Below the pieces are notes generated by a model. It saw nothing but the letters and a program-made list of their open reading frames with translations, did not search any database and was not told the DNA's origin. 64,000 bases of DNA from Streptomyces sp. NRRL F-2580 (GTDB lineage: Bacteria; Actinomycetota; Actinomycetes; Streptomycetales; Streptomycetaceae). The DNA lies in the NCBI RefSeq assembly GCF_000720115.1, contig NZ_JOIR01000030.1, forward strand, positions 1-64,000, read 5' to 3'. The translations under genes and the position numbers were made by a program. How positions within the stretch are numbered: position 1 is the stretch's first letter; each line of letters opens with the position of its first letter. Below, in pieces: positions 16,405 through 25,601 of the stretch.

Positions 16405-16620
16405 CTACGCCGCCGGGTGGCGGGCGGCGTCCTTGCGGGCCAGGTCGCGGGAGCGGCGGGCCGGGCCGGACCAGCCGCAGGTGCAGACCGCGAGGGAGAA
16501 CGCTCCGCGTTCGGCGGTGGATGTGGTGTGGCCTGTCGGTGGCTGCGGCTCTGACGTAGGCCGCGGGAGCGGCTCGGAGGCAAGCGGAGGAAGCAGGGTC
16601 GCGTCTGTGTGCGGTTCCAC
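16405..16620 (-). CDS. Small hypothetical protein with CxCGW motif
   Basis: A 71-residue protein. The first 40 residues are Pro/Thr-rich; the C-terminus SLAVCTCGWSGPARRSRDLARKDAARH resembles short actinomycete proteins with a single Cys-x-Cys-Gly-Trp knuckle and a basic helix. Start codon is GTG at 16620; TACCGT lies 6 bases upstream, so it could be leaderless. An overlapping plus-strand frame is less convincing. Function unknown. Confidence 0.5.
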   Translation of the reverse strand: MEPHTDATLLPPLASEPLPRPTSEPQPPTGHTTSTAERGAFSLAVCTCGWSGPARRSRDLARKDAARHPAA

Positions 16621-16750
16621 ACCCCCACGGTACCCGGGGGGCCGCCGCCCGGGGAGGGTGCGCCCCGTGACGGGAAACCCGGGACCTCGTTAAGCGGAGC
16701 GGGTGGGGGCCTCGGGCAAGCAGCGGTCATGCGTTGGGGGTTGGCAGGCG

Positions 16751-17584
16751 ATGGTGGTGCACCAGCACAGGCGGCGGCCCGGACGTGCGGGTGAGGCGGT
16801 GCGCGCTGCCGGCGTCGCCCTGGCGGTCACGGCGATGAGCGGGTGCGCGGGCGGTGCCGTCGGCGACGACAGGCCTCCGGTGGACGCGGCGGCCGTGGTC
16901 CGCGGGGCAGCCGACGCACTGACGAAGACGGGCAGCGCCCGGGCCCGTACGGCGATGGAGATGGCCACGGGCGGGACCCGGGTCACGATCCGCGGCGAGG
17001 GCGGCGTCGACTTCAAGAACCGGATGGGGCAGCTCCTGGTGATGCTCCCGACCGATGTGAAGGGCGAGGACGAGCACCGGCCCATCACCGAACTGCTCGT
17101 GCCCGGCGCGCTGTACATGAAGAACCGCGGTGCGGGCGTCCCCGCCGACAAGTGGGTCCGGGTCGACACGACGGCCCTCGCCGACGGGAACCTGATCACG
17201 GGCGGGGCCACCGATCCGCTGGTCGCGGCCGAGCTGCTGCGCGGCGCGCAGGAGGTGACGTACGTCGGGGAGACCGAGGTGGCGGGCACCAAGGTGCGGC
17301 ACTACCGCGGGACCACCGACATCGGGCGGGCCGCGGGGAGTGCGTCGGCGGAGGTGCGGGGGGCACTGGAGGCGGCGGCGAAAGGGTTCAGCAAGGACAC
17401 CGTGCCGTTCGACGTCTACCTGGACGAGCAGGGGCGACTGCGGAAGGTCCGGCACCGGTTCACGTACGTCAACAATGGCGTGATCGATGTCTCGTCGACC
17501 ACGCTGCTGTACGGGTTCGGGACGCCGGTGAACGTCGTATTGCCGGCAAGTGGGGACATTTACGCCGGGAAGATCGCCGAATAG
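16751..17584 (+). CDS. LppX/LprG-like lipoprotein
   Basis: A 277-residue exported lipoprotein. A long basic N-terminus (VVHQHRRRPGRAGEAVR) and hydrophobic stretch end in a lipobox-like AMSGC. The mature part resembles the LppX_LprAFG/LolA-like fold: ADALTKTGSARARTAMEM..., LLVMLPTDVKG, ALYMKNRG, KWVRVDTTALADG and VDVSSTTLLYGFGTPVNVVLPA near the C-terminus. Homologues carry lipids or glycolipids across the cell envelope, or sense them. ATG 16751 is preferred because GGGGG lies 10 bases upstream. Confidence 0.83.
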   Translation: MVVHQHRRRPGRAGEAVRAAGVALAVTAMSGCAGGAVGDDRPPVDAAAVVRGAADALTKTGSARARTAMEMATGGTRVTIRGEGGVDFKNRMGQLLVMLPTDVKGEDEHRPITELLVPGALYMKNRGAGVPADKWVRVDTTALADGNLITGGATDPLVAAELLRGAQEVTYVGETEVAGTKVRHYRGTTDIGRAAGSASAEVRGALEAAAKGFSKDTVPFDVYLDEQGRLRKVRHRFTYVNNGVIDVSSTTLLYGFGTPVNVVLPASGDIYAGKIAE

Positions 17585-17736
17585 TGGGGCGGGCGGAGGG
17601 GCAGCGGCGCGATCGGGCCATGGGTCGGTATCCGGAAATGGTCCATCCGTGTCATGCGCCCCGGGGCACGGCGTCCCTACGCTGAGAACCGGGCCCGAGC
17701 GTCGATGACCGTAGACGGCAGATTGAGGTGACACGC

Positions 17737-17892
17737 GTGACTCCCGCAGGCGGTACGACGGTGCAGGACCACGTGGCCCTCGCCGAGATCGAGCTGTGCG
17801 GTGAGCTGATCATCGCGGCGTCGGCGGCGGCGGAGGAGCGGCTCAGTCAGGACCGGATCGACGAGGTGCTGATGGGCATCTGGTCGGGCTGA
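17737..17892 (+). CDS. Conserved 51-residue acidic protein
   Basis: A 51-codon frame starting at GTG 17737 with GAGGTG 6 bases upstream. The product begins TPAGGTTVQDHVALAEIELC and continues with a helical, acidic sequence (ELIIAASAAAEERL...IDEVLMGIW). The strong ribosome-binding site, GC3 pattern and resemblance to short Streptomyces proteins at this locus (from memory) support it as real. Function unknown. Its end lies 16 bases from the convergent csoR gene. Confidence 0.72.
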   Translation: MTPAGGTTVQDHVALAEIELCGELIIAASAAAEERLSQDRIDEVLMGIWSG

Positions 17893-17908
17893 CCGGCCGG
17901 GTCCCGGG

Positions 17909-18247
17909 CTAGGTGCGCAGGAGGCGGGCGATGGCCTTCGTGGCCTCTTCGACCTTCGCGTCGATCTCGGTGCCGCCCTTGACCGCCGCGTCGGCGACGC
18001 AATGGCGCAGGTGTTCCTCCAGCAGCTGGAGCGCGAAGGACTGGAGGGCCTTCGTGCTCGCCGAGACCTGGGTGAGTATGTCGATGCAGTAGACGTCCTC
18101 GTCGACCAGCCGCTGGAGGCCGCGGATCTGCCCCTCGATCCGGCGCAGTCGCTTGAGGTGCTCGTCCTTCTGGTGGTGGTAGCCGTGGACCGCCGCGCCC
18201 TCCTGGGGCACGTCCGCTCCGGAGCCCTCCGCCTCGATGATCGTCAT
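17909..18247 (-). CDS. csoR: Copper-sensing repressor CsoR
   Basis: A 112-residue all-helical repressor of the CsoR/RcnR family. The copper ligands are at C54 (VYCIDIL), H79 and C83 (EEHLRHC), with the 25- and 4-residue spacing of M. tuberculosis CsoR (C36, H61, C65). The conserved HxxxxHLKRLRRIEGQIRGLQRLV segment forms helix 1. Cu(I) binding releases it from DNA and derepresses copper export. GGGAGG lies 4 bases before the ATG. An inverted repeat of CsoR type overlaps its promoter region (18279-18297), so it is probably self-repressed. By memory the S. lividans orthologue is the characterised CsoR. Confidence 0.93.
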   Translation of the reverse strand: MTIIEAEGSGADVPQEGAAVHGYHHQKDEHLKRLRRIEGQIRGLQRLVDEDVYCIDILTQVSASTKALQSFALQLLEEHLRHCVADAAVKGGTEIDAKVEEATKAIARLLRT

Positions 18248-18278
18248 GGGTCCTCCCGTGGTCCGGAACGAAGGGATA

Positions 18279-18297
18279 TATACCCCTCGTGGGTATA
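18279..18297 (-). promoter_or_regulatory. CsoR operator
   Basis: The perfect inverted repeat TATACCC-CTCGT-GGGTATA lies 32 bases upstream of the csoR start codon, within the likely promoter. TACCC-N5-GGGTA is the form described for Streptomyces CsoR operators, so autoregulation is inferred. Confidence 0.88.
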
Positions 18298-18442
18298 GGG
18301 TACTGGGCCGCTGCCGAAGGGGCAGGGGTCCGTGGTCCTCACTCTGCCTGATGGAGGACACTGGGGAACTGCCGGTTAGCCGTGGCCGGGGGATGCGCCT
18401 AGCATCAGCCTGACCGAATCCAATGCACCCCGAGGACCTCAC

Positions 18443-19063
18443 GTGCGATTTCGTCTGACCCCCAGGGAGACGAGCTTCTACGACATGTTCGCCGCATCCG
18501 CGGACAACATCGTCACAGGCTCCAAGCTCCTGATGGAACTGCTCGGAGCGGACTCCTCCGCCCGGGCCGAGATCGCGGAGCGGATGCGGGCAGCGGAACA
18601 CGCGGGGGACGACGCGACCCACGCGATCTTCCACCAGCTGAACTCCTCCTTCATCACGCCGTTCGACCGTGAGGACATCTACAACCTCGCGTCGTCGCTC
18701 GACGACATCATGGACTTCATGGAGGAGGCCGTCGACCTCGTCGTCCTCTACAACGTGGAGGAGCTCCCCAAGGGAGTCGAGCAGCAGATCGAGGTCCTGG
18801 CGCGCGCGGCCGAGCTGACCGCCGAGGCCATGCCGCACCTGCGGACGATGGACAACCTCACGGAGTACTGGATCGAGGTCAACCGCCTTGAGAACCAGGC
18901 CGACCAGATCCACCGCAAGCTGCTCGCGCAGCTCTTCAACGGCAAGTACGACGCCATCGAGGTGCTGAAGCTCAAGCAGATCGTCGACGTGCTCGAAGAG
19001 GCGGCCGACGCGTTCGAGCACGTTGCGAACACGGTGGAGACCATCGCGGTCAAGGAGTCCTGA
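18443..19063 (+). CDS. DUF47 phosphate-transport regulator (PitA accessory)
   Basis: A 206-residue, mostly helical PhoU-like protein of the DUF47 family. It has the family start (RFRLTPRETSFYDMFAASADNIVTGSKLLMELL), a conserved D-D-A-T-H-A-I-F-H-Q-L-N-S-S-F-I-T-P-F-D-R-E-D-I-Y motif with metal ligands, and a C-terminal LKQIVDVLEEAADAFEHVANTVETIAVKES. These proteins accompany Pit transporters and probably control them. GTG 18443 is preceded by CGAGGACC. Only 5 bases separate it from the Pit gene, so the two are co-transcribed. Confidence 0.92.
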   Translation: MRFRLTPRETSFYDMFAASADNIVTGSKLLMELLGADSSARAEIAERMRAAEHAGDDATHAIFHQLNSSFITPFDREDIYNLASSLDDIMDFMEEAVDLVVLYNVEELPKGVEQQIEVLARAAELTAEAMPHLRTMDNLTEYWIEVNRLENQADQIHRKLLAQLFNGKYDAIEVLKLKQIVDVLEEAADAFEHVANTVETIAVKES

Positions 19064-19068
19064 ACCTC

Positions 19069-20067
19069 GTGGACACCTTCGCTCTGGTCGTGACCATCGG
19101 TGTCGCGCTCGGCTTTACGTATACGAACGGTTTTCACGACTCGGCGAACGCGATCGCCACCTCCGTCTCGACGCGGGCGCTGACCCCGCGCGCGGCGCTG
19201 GCGATGGCCGCCGTGATGAACCTCGCCGGCGCCTTCCTCGGCAGCGGGGTCGCCAAGACGGTCAGCGAGGGCCTGATCGAGACGCCCCACGGCAACCGGG
19301 GCATGTGGATCCTCTTCTCGGCGCTCGTCGGCGCGATCGTCTGGAACCTGATCACCTGGTACTTCGGCCTGCCCTCGTCCTCCTCGCACGCGCTGTTCGG
19401 CGGCATGGTGGGCGCGGCGCTGGCGGGCGGCACCGGTGTCATCTGGAGCGGGGTGATCGACAAGGTCGTCATCCCGATGTTCGCCTCGCCGGTCGTCGGT
19501 CTGGTCGCCGGCTATCTGGTGATGGTGGTCATCCTGTGGATGTTCCGCCGTTCCAACCCGCACAAGGCCAAGCACGGGTTCCGTATCGCGCAGACCGTCT
19601 CGGCGGCCGCCATGGCGCTCGGCCACGGCCTCCAGGACGCGCAGAAGACGATGGGCATCGTCGTGATGGCGCTGGTCATCGCCGATGTGCAGAGCGCCGA
19701 CGACGCGATCCCGATCTGGGTCAAGATCGTGTGTGCCGTGATGCTGTCGCTGGGTACGTACGCGGGTGGCTGGCGCATCATGCGCACCCTCGGCCGCAAG
19801 ATCATCGAGCTGGACCCGCCGCAGGGCTTCGCGGCCGAGACCACGGGCGCCTCGATCATGTTCGGCTCGGCGTACCTCTTCCACGCGCCGATCTCCACCA
19901 CGCACGTCATCACCTCGGCGATCATGGGCGTGGGCGCGACCAAGCGCGTGAACGCGGTCCGCTGGGGCGTCGCCAAGAACATCGTCCTCGGCTGGTTCAT
20001 CACCATGCCGGCCGCGGCCCTGGTCGCCGCGGTCTGCTTCTGGATCGTGAACCTCGCCTTCGTGTAG
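19069..20067 (+). CDS. pitH: Low-affinity inorganic phosphate transporter, PiT family
   Basis: A 332-residue membrane protein with about ten helices. The PiT signature GFTYTNGFHDSANAIATSVSTRALTPR is at residues 12-38 and a second inverted copy appears at about 255-290 (FGSAYLFHAPISTTHVITSAIMGVG). The central loop holds QTVSAAAMALGHGLQDAQKTMGI. It imports metal-phosphate with protons. GTG 19069 lies 5 bases after the DUF47 gene. In S. coelicolor two pit genes exist; this locus corresponds to pitH2 by memory. It is convergent with the pst operon, with a shared terminator between them. Confidence 0.94.
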   Translation: MDTFALVVTIGVALGFTYTNGFHDSANAIATSVSTRALTPRAALAMAAVMNLAGAFLGSGVAKTVSEGLIETPHGNRGMWILFSALVGAIVWNLITWYFGLPSSSSHALFGGMVGAALAGGTGVIWSGVIDKVVIPMFASPVVGLVAGYLVMVVILWMFRRSNPHKAKHGFRIAQTVSAAAMALGHGLQDAQKTMGIVVMALVIADVQSADDAIPIWVKIVCAVMLSLGTYAGGWRIMRTLGRKIIELDPPQGFAAETTGASIMFGSAYLFHAPISTTHVITSAIMGVGATKRVNAVRWGVAKNIVLGWFITMPAAALVAAVCFWIVNLAFV

Positions 20068-20113
20068 CGGGCGAGAAGCAGGACGCAGGAACCAGGACGC
20101 GGGAACGAAAGCG

Positions 20114-20150
20114 GGCCGGCTCCCCCCACCCAGGGGGAGCCGGCCTTTTT
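20114..20150. terminator. Bidirectional terminator between pit and pst operons
   Basis: A 13-bp stem (20114-20126 against 20133-20145; GGCCGGCTCCCCC paired with GGGGGAGCCGGCC) is followed on the plus strand by TTTTT, then CTTTCTTTC. It sits between the convergent pit and pstB genes and can serve both. Confidence 0.92.
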
Positions 20151-20210
20151 CTTTCTTTCGTCTTGCGGTGGCACCGCCATGCAGCACCGCAGGACGTTCA
20201 GCACATCTCT

Positions 20211-20987
20211 TCAGCCGAAGCGGCCCGAGATGTAGTCCTCGGTCGCCTGCACGGACGGGTTCGAGAAGATCCGGTCCGTGTCGTCGATCTCCACGAGCTT
20301 GCCGGGCTGGCCGACCGCCGAGAGGTTGAAGAAGGCGGTGCGGTCGGAGACGCGGGCCGCCTGCTGCATGTTGTGCGTCACGATGACGATCGTGAAGCGC
20401 TCCTTGAGCTCGCCGATCAGGTCCTCGATGGCGAGGGTGGAGATCGGGTCGAGGGCCGAGCAGGGCTCGTCCATCAGGAGGACCTGGGGCTCGACCGCGA
20501 TGGCGCGGGCGATGCACAGACGCTGCTGCTGGCCGCCGGAGAGGCCCGAGCCGGGCTTGTTCAGGCGGTCCTTGACCTCGTTCCAGAGGTTGGCGCCCTT
20601 GAGGGAGCGCTCCACGATGTCCGTGAGCTCGGACTTCTTGAAGTTGCCGTTCAGCCGCAGGCCCGCCGCCACGTTGTCGAAGATCGACATGGTGGGGAAG
20701 GGGTTCGGGCGCTGGAAGACCATGCCGACGGTGCGGCGGACCGCGACCGGGTCCACGCCGGCGCCGTACAGGTTCTCGTCGTCCAGGAGCACCTTGCCCT
20801 CGACGCGGCCGCCGGGGGTGACCTCGTGCATGCGGTTGAGGGTGCGCAGGAAGGTGGACTTGCCGCAGCCGGAGGGGCCGATGAAGGCGGTCACGGAGCG
20901 GGGCTCCACGGTCATCGAGATGTCATCGATGGCCTTGTGGGTGCCGTAGAAGGCGGACAGTCCGCTGACGTCGATTCGCTTCGCCAT
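20211..20987 (-). CDS. pstB: Phosphate ABC transporter ATP-binding protein
   Basis: A 258-residue ABC ATPase. Walker A is [11 protein letters not shown], the signature is [16 protein letters not shown], Walker B is [13 protein letters not shown], and the H-loop is IVIVTHNM. The N-terminal [20 protein letters not shown] and the [26 protein letters not shown] tail are typical of PstB. It drives high-affinity phosphate import with PstA and PstC. It lies 30 bases downstream of pstA and is the last gene of pstSCAB. Confidence 0.97.
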   Translation of the reverse strand: MAKRIDVSGLSAFYGTHKAIDDISMTVEPRSVTAFIGPSGCGKSTFLRTLNRMHEVTPGGRVEGKVLLDDENLYGAGVDPVAVRRTVGMVFQRPNPFPTMSIFDNVAAGLRLNGNFKKSELTDIVERSLKGANLWNEVKDRLNKPGSGLSGGQQQRLCIARAIAVEPQVLLMDEPCSALDPISTLAIEDLIGELKERFTIVIVTHNMQQAARVSDRTAFFNLSAVGQPGKLVEIDDTDRIFSNPSVQATEDYISGRFG

Positions 20988-21017
20988 GAGGGGTCACTTC
21001 GCTTTCATACAGTCGCG

Positions 21018-22100
21018 TCAGCGACCGGTCTTCGGGGCCTTCCAGCGGGCGATGCCGCGGGCCACCAGATTGAGGATCATGACGAAGGCGATCAGTACGA
21101 GGGCTGCGGCCCACGCCCGGTCGTAGGAGGCTTCACTGCCGACCTTGTACTGCTCCCAGATGTAGAGGGGGAGCGAGGACTGGGCGCCTTCGAAGGGGTT
21201 GGCGTTGATCAGCTGGGTGCCGAAGACCAGCAGCATGATCGGCGCCGTCTCACCGGCGATGCGGGCCACGGCCAGCATGACACCGGTGGCGATACCGCCG
21301 ATCGCGGTCGGGAGCACGACCTTGAGGATCACGCGCCACTTCGGCACGCCGAGGGCGAGGGCGGCCTCGCGCAGCTCGTTCGGGACGAGCTTGAGCATCT
21401 CCTCGGTGGAGCGGACCACGACGGGCATCATCAGGATCGACAGGGCCATGGCGCCGGCGAAGCCGGAGGGGCCGAAGCCGAGCATCAGGTTCCAGGTCGT
21501 CAGGATGAACAGACCCGCGACGATGGAGGGGATGCCGGTCATGACGTCGACGAAGAAGGTGACGGCCTTGGCGAGGGAGCCCCGGCCGTACTCGACCAGG
21601 TAGACGGCGGTCAGCAGGCCGATCGGAGCGGCGATCAGGGTGGCCAGGGCGACCTGCTCGATGGTGCCGAGCAGCGCGTGGTACACGCCGCCGCCCTCGT
21701 CGAAGCTGGTCACGCCGTTCATGGAGTGCGTCAGGAAGTTCCCGGTCAGGAGCTCCAGGCCGCGGCTGATCGTCGTCCACATCAGCGAGAGCAGCGGGAC
21801 GACCGCGAGGACGAAGCAGACCCACACCATGGAGGTCGCGACGCGGTCCTTGGCCTGACGCCGGTTCTCGACGACCGCGCTAGCGGTGTACGTGATGACG
21901 ACGAACAGGACGGCCGCGAGCAGTCCCCACTGCACCTTGCTGTGCAGGTCCAGGGCGAGGCCGATGCCGCAGCCGAGGGCGATCGAGAGGACCGTGATGC
22001 CGGCCGGGGCCCAGCGGGGCAGGCCGCCTCGGGTGAGGCCGGCGGGGGCGGCGGACTTGGGGGCCCGGGCGGGCCGCTGGTCCTGGAGTGCGTGGCTCAT
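21018..22100 (-). CDS. pstA: Phosphate ABC transporter permease PstA
   Basis: A 360-residue permease with an N-terminal extension (about 40 residues rich in Ala/Pro/Arg), two extra helices, and the MetI-like core. The EAA loop is visible as LREAALALGVPKWRVILKVVLPTAIGGIATG. Its ATG overlaps the pstC stop by one base (TGATG), so translation is coupled. It forms the channel with PstC. Confidence 0.96.
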   Translation of the reverse strand: MSHALQDQRPARAPKSAAPAGLTRGGLPRWAPAGITVLSIALGCGIGLALDLHSKVQWGLLAAVLFVVITYTASAVVENRRQAKDRVATSMVWVCFVLAVVPLLSLMWTTISRGLELLTGNFLTHSMNGVTSFDEGGGVYHALLGTIEQVALATLIAAPIGLLTAVYLVEYGRGSLAKAVTFFVDVMTGIPSIVAGLFILTTWNLMLGFGPSGFAGAMALSILMMPVVVRSTEEMLKLVPNELREAALALGVPKWRVILKVVLPTAIGGIATGVMLAVARIAGETAPIMLLVFGTQLINANPFEGAQSSLPLYIWEQYKVGSEASYDRAWAAALVLIAFVMILNLVARGIARWKAPKTGR

Positions 22101-23089
22101 CAGGCGTTCGCCCCCGAGAAGTCCTTGCGGCGAGCGATGATCAGGCGAGCTGCACCGTTGACCAGCAGGGTGAGCAGGAAGAGGACCAGACCGGAGGCGA
22201 TCAGCGCGTCCCGGCCGAACTCGTTGGCCTCGTCGAACTTCGCGGCGATGTTCTGCGCGAAGGTGCCGCCGCCCGGGTTCAGGACGTGGAACGAGATCAG
22301 GAAGCTCGGGGAGAGGACGGTCGCGACGGCCATGGTCTCGCCGAGTGCGCGGCCGAGGCCGAGCATCGAGGCGGAGATGACACCGGAGCGGCCGAACGGC
22401 AGCACCGACATCCGGATGACCTCCCAGCGGGTCGCGCCGAGGGCCAGGGCGGCCTCCTCGTTCATGCGCGGGACCTGGAGGAAGACCTCGCGGCTGACGC
22501 TGGTCACGATCGGCAGGATCATGATCGCGAGCAGGATGCCGACGGTGAAGAGCGAGCGGGCGACACCGATCTGGGTCTTCTCGAAGACGTACGTCCAGCC
22601 CAGGTACTCGTCGAGCCAGAGGTTCAGGCCGTTCAGCTGCGGTACGAGGAAGAGGGCGCCCCAGATGCCGTAGATGATCGACGGTACGGCGGCGAGCAGG
22701 TCGACCACGTACGCGAGGGGCGCGGCCAGCTTGCGCGGCGCGTAGTGCGAGATGAACAGGGCGATGCCGACGGCGATCGGAACCGCGATGGCCATCGCGA
22801 TGATCGAGCTGACGACGGTGCCGAAGAGCAGGACGGCGATGCCGAAGACGGGCGGGTTGGCCGACGCGTTCCAGTCGAAGGTGGTGAGGAAGTTGCCCTC
22901 GTTCTTCGACAGTGCGATCGAGGCACGGTAGGTGAGGAAGGCGGCGATCGACGCCATGATCACCAGGAGCAGGATGCCGGATCCCTTGGAGAGCCCGGCG
23001 AAGATCTTGTCACCGGCGCGGCCGGTGGACCTTCCGCTCCTGGCGACAGGCGGAGCCGTGTCTGTCTGGGTGGGTGTGGTGGAAGCCAT
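22100..23089 (-). CDS. pstC: Phosphate ABC transporter permease PstC
   Basis: A 329-residue permease with six predicted helices. The EAA loop is NEEAALALGATRWEVIRMSVLPFGRSGVISASMLGLGRALGETMAV. An upstream in-frame extension to 23236 is rich in Gly/Pro and lacks PstC character, so the ATG at 23089 (MASTTPTQTD) is used. It lies 158 bases after pstS and overlaps pstA by one base. Confidence 0.95.
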   Translation of the reverse strand: MASTTPTQTDTAPPVARSGRSTGRAGDKIFAGLSKGSGILLLVIMASIAAFLTYRASIALSKNEGNFLTTFDWNASANPPVFGIAVLLFGTVVSSIIAMAIAVPIAVGIALFISHYAPRKLAAPLAYVVDLLAAVPSIIYGIWGALFLVPQLNGLNLWLDEYLGWTYVFEKTQIGVARSLFTVGILLAIMILPIVTSVSREVFLQVPRMNEEAALALGATRWEVIRMSVLPFGRSGVISASMLGLGRALGETMAVATVLSPSFLISFHVLNPGGGTFAQNIAAKFDEANEFGRDALIASGLVLFLLTLLVNGAARLIIARRKDFSGANA

Positions 23090-23247
23090 GGTCTTTCCGG
23101 TCTGTGTGGGGGGCAGGCCCCCTGGCGGCGGTGCACCGGATTCGCCCCCAGACTCCGTCCGGGGGGACCCCCACCGGGTGGAGTGGGGGAGAGTCCCCGA
23201 GGTGTCGGCTGCCCGGACGGGGGCGGCCGACACCACGGGGGTCAGAT

Positions 23248-24381
23248 TCAGCCCAGCGAGTTGATGGCTTCGCGGACCTTCGTGTTGATCTCGGCCGGGA
23301 TCGGCGCGTAGCCGTTCTCGAGGAGGAGCTTCTGGCCCGCGTCCGAGGCGGTGTAGTTCAGGAAGGACTTGACGGTCGGGAGCGTCTCGGCCTTGTTGCC
23401 CTTGTCGCAGACGACCTCGTACGTGACCAGGACCAGCGGGTAGGCACCCTCGGACTTGGTGGTGTAGTCGAGCTTCAGCGCCAGGTCGGAGCCGGTGCCG
23501 GCGATCTTGGCGGCGGCGATGGCCTTGGAGGCGTTCTCACCGGAGGCCTTGACCGGGGCGGCGGCGCCCGTGTTCAGGTCGACGGTCCTGATGCCCTGCG
23601 AGCCGGCGAACGAGAGCTCGAAGTAGCCGATCGCTCCGTCGACCTGCTTGACCTGGGCGGCGACACCGGCGGAGCCGGAGGCGGCCTGGCCACCCGGGGC
23701 GGCCCACTTCTTCGCGGCCTCGTGCGGCCAGGCGTCGGGGGCGGCGGCCTTCAGGTACTTGGTGACGTTCTCGGTGGTGCCCGAGTCGTCCGAGCGGTGG
23801 AAGGCCTGGATGGCGGTGGAGGGAAGCGTGACGCCCGGGTTCAGCTTCTTGATCGCCTCGTCGTCCCACTTCTTGATCTTGTCGTTGAAGATGTTGGCGA
23901 CCGTGGCGGCGTCGAGGTTCAGCTTGTCCACGCCGGCGACGTTGAAGCCGAGGGCGACGGGGCCACCGACCATCGGCAGGTTGATGCCCTGGCCGCCGGT
24001 GCAGATCTTCTTCGACTCCTCGACCTGCTCCGGCTTCAGCGCCGAGTCGGAGCCGGCGAAACCGACGGTGCCCTGGTTGAAGGCGACGATGCCCTCACCG
24101 GAGGAGGAGGACTTGTAGTTCACCTCGACGCCGGAGCAGGCGGCCATGTAGTTCTTGATCCACAGCTCGACCGCGTTCTTCTGCGCGGAAGAGCCCGAGG
24201 CCAGGAGCTTGCCCTTGGCGTCGTCGCACTTGATCTCGCCGGCGGCCGCGGAGGGCTTGGCCGTGCCGTCGGCGGTCTTCGTGTTGTCGTCCGAGCCGCA
24301 CGCCGTGAGGACCAGGGCGCCGGACACGACAAGCGCCCCGAGGGCGGAGGCACGAAGCATGTTCTTGCGCTGAAGCTTCAC
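23248..24381 (-). CDS. pstS: Phosphate-binding lipoprotein PstS
   Basis: A 377-residue periplasmic-type binding protein. A signal peptide ends in the lipobox LTAC (about residues 25-28). The mature part carries phosphate-binding motifs: GKLLASGSSAQKNAVELWIKNY, YKSSSSGEGIVAFNQGTVGFAGSDS and FHRSDDSGTTENVTKYL. It captures phosphate for PstCAB. It is the first gene of the operon, and PHO-box-like repeats lie upstream (24539-24560), so PhoP control under phosphate limitation is expected. Confidence 0.97.
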   Translation of the reverse strand: MKLQRKNMLRASALGALVVSGALVLTACGSDDNTKTADGTAKPSAAAGEIKCDDAKGKLLASGSSAQKNAVELWIKNYMAACSGVEVNYKSSSSGEGIVAFNQGTVGFAGSDSALKPEQVEESKKICTGGQGINLPMVGGPVALGFNVAGVDKLNLDAATVANIFNDKIKKWDDEAIKKLNPGVTLPSTAIQAFHRSDDSGTTENVTKYLKAAAPDAWPHEAAKKWAAPGGQAASGSAGVAAQVKQVDGAIGYFELSFAGSQGIRTVDLNTGAAAPVKASGENASKAIAAAKIAGTGSDLALKLDYTTKSEGAYPLVLVTYEVVCDKGNKAETLPTVKSFLNYTASDAGQKLLLENGYAPIPAEINTKVREAINSLG

Positions 24382-24538
24382 TTTCGGGTGTTCCTTCCAG
24401 AAGCCGCCGGCCGCTTTCTGTGTCGGGGCGGCGTGCGAAGAGGACTACGTCGGTTCGCCCGGCTGAGCTGCTCGACTCCCGGGCGGCTCGCTCCGTGCAT
24501 CACCGAAATTAGGCAGAACAGGTGAAGCAGCTGACCGG

Positions 24539-24560
24539 CCCGAGTGAACGGACGGTGAAC
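24539..24560 (-). promoter_or_regulatory. PHO box upstream of pstS
   Basis: Read on the minus strand, two adjacent 11-base units GTTCACCGTCC and GTTCACTCGGG match the Streptomyces PhoP direct-repeat consensus (G-T-T-C-A-C-C core). Further half-matches (GGTCA at 24532-24536, CTTCACC at 24521-24527) follow toward the gene. The boxes lie about 160-180 bases before the pstS start codon. Confidence 0.85.
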
Positions 24561-24626
24561 CGTGGCGGACGACCCGGTGCGTTCCCGTCCGTGCGTGCGT
24601 AGCCGTCATCATCCGTTATCCGTCTG

Positions 24627-25601
24627 TTACCTCGGCGTGACCGCGGGCTCCCTCAGCCACAGGCGCTCGAAATCGAGCCGGGCCGCCTCCACCTCGTGGC
24701 GCTGGTCGGCGTGCAGGACGCCCAGGGCGTACGCCGTCGCCGGTGCGATGCGCGGGGTGCGGGCCGCCGTCGCCGAGGCGGCCGCCGCCTCCGCCGCGTC
24801 CCGGTGGCGGTCCAGGGCTTCCCCCGCGGCCGCGGGCCGGCTCACGTCCTCGCCGAGCGCCTCACGGGCGTACCGGTGGACCCGCAGGAGGCGGCGTACC
24901 TCGTGCCAGAGGCCGTCGTGGTCCGCGTTGTACGGGCTCGGCGCCGCCTGTTCGCCGCCGCCCCGCGGCGGGAGCGCCGCGACCGCCGCAGACAGTCGAT
25001 TTTCGGCCACTTCTGCCAGGGGGACCAGGACGTCCCCGACCCGCCCCCGGGCCGCGACGGAGTCCAGCGGGACCTCAGAGGCCAGCACCGCCACCGCGTC
25101 CGCCACCGCGTGGAAGCGGGAGGAGCCGAGCGCCTGGAGGGTGGCCGAGTGAGCGCGCGTACGGGCCAGGGTGAGCTGGCGCTCCAGCAGGGCTCCGGCC
25201 CGCGCCGAGCCCACCGTCAGCGCACCGGCCGTGCCGCGCGGCGCCGGGAGCTCGGGGGATCCCGACAGCCGGTGCAGCGCGTCCATCAGCCGGGTCAGCC
25301 GGGCGGCGTACGCGTGCTCGTCGGCCAGCGTCGAGGACAGCCACACCAGCTCGGTGCGCAGCCCGTCGGCCCAGGAGGACTCGGTCACCACCCGGAAGGT
25401 CGCCAGGGATCCGCTGATGCGGCGCGCGGCCCCCCGCAGGCTGCGCGCCGCGTCACTGCCTTCGGCTGCCCCGCTCGCTGTGCCTTCATCGTGCAGGCGC
25501 AGCGCGCGCAGGAAAGCGGTGGCCTGGGAACGCAGGTACGTGCCGAGCACGTCACCCGCGTCCGCCGTCGCCGTAATCGGTTCATGGTTTGGCTGAGCCA
25601 C
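24627..25601 (-). CDS. CHAD-domain (polyphosphate-associated) protein
   Basis: A 324-residue helical protein of the CHAD family: [22 protein letters not shown] near the start, [13 protein letters not shown], and conserved basic/histidine residues such as [26 protein letters not shown] domains bind polyphosphate through a basic surface. The start is GTG at 25601; the first 20 bases overlap the end of ppk, so it is downstream of and coupled to ppk. That context supports a polyphosphate-related role. Confidence 0.86.
   Translation of the reverse strand: MAQPNHEPITATADAGDVLGTYLRSQATAFLRALRLHDEGTASGAAEGSDAARSLRGAARRISGSLATFRVVTESSWADGLRTELVWLSSTLADEHAYAARLTRLMDALHRLSGSPELPAPRGTAGALTVGSARAGALLERQLTLARTRAHSATLQALGSSRFHAVADAVAVLASEVPLDSVAARGRVGDVLVPLAEVAENRLSAAVAALPPRGGGEQAAPSPYNADHDGLWHEVRRLLRVHRYAREALGEDVSRPAAAGEALDRHRDAAEAAAASATAARTPRIAPATAYALGVLHADQRHEVEAARLDFERLWLREPAVTPR

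Noticed and set aside
16394..16693. A 99-codon plus-strand frame opposite the CxCGW protein
   Set aside because: Arg/Gly/Pro-rich with no family resemblance; the minus-strand frame has a plausible conserved motif.
19023..22673. A 1216-codon plus-strand frame across the pit and pst genes
   Set aside because: It is out of frame with pit and antisense to pstB and pstA; no domain is recognisable.
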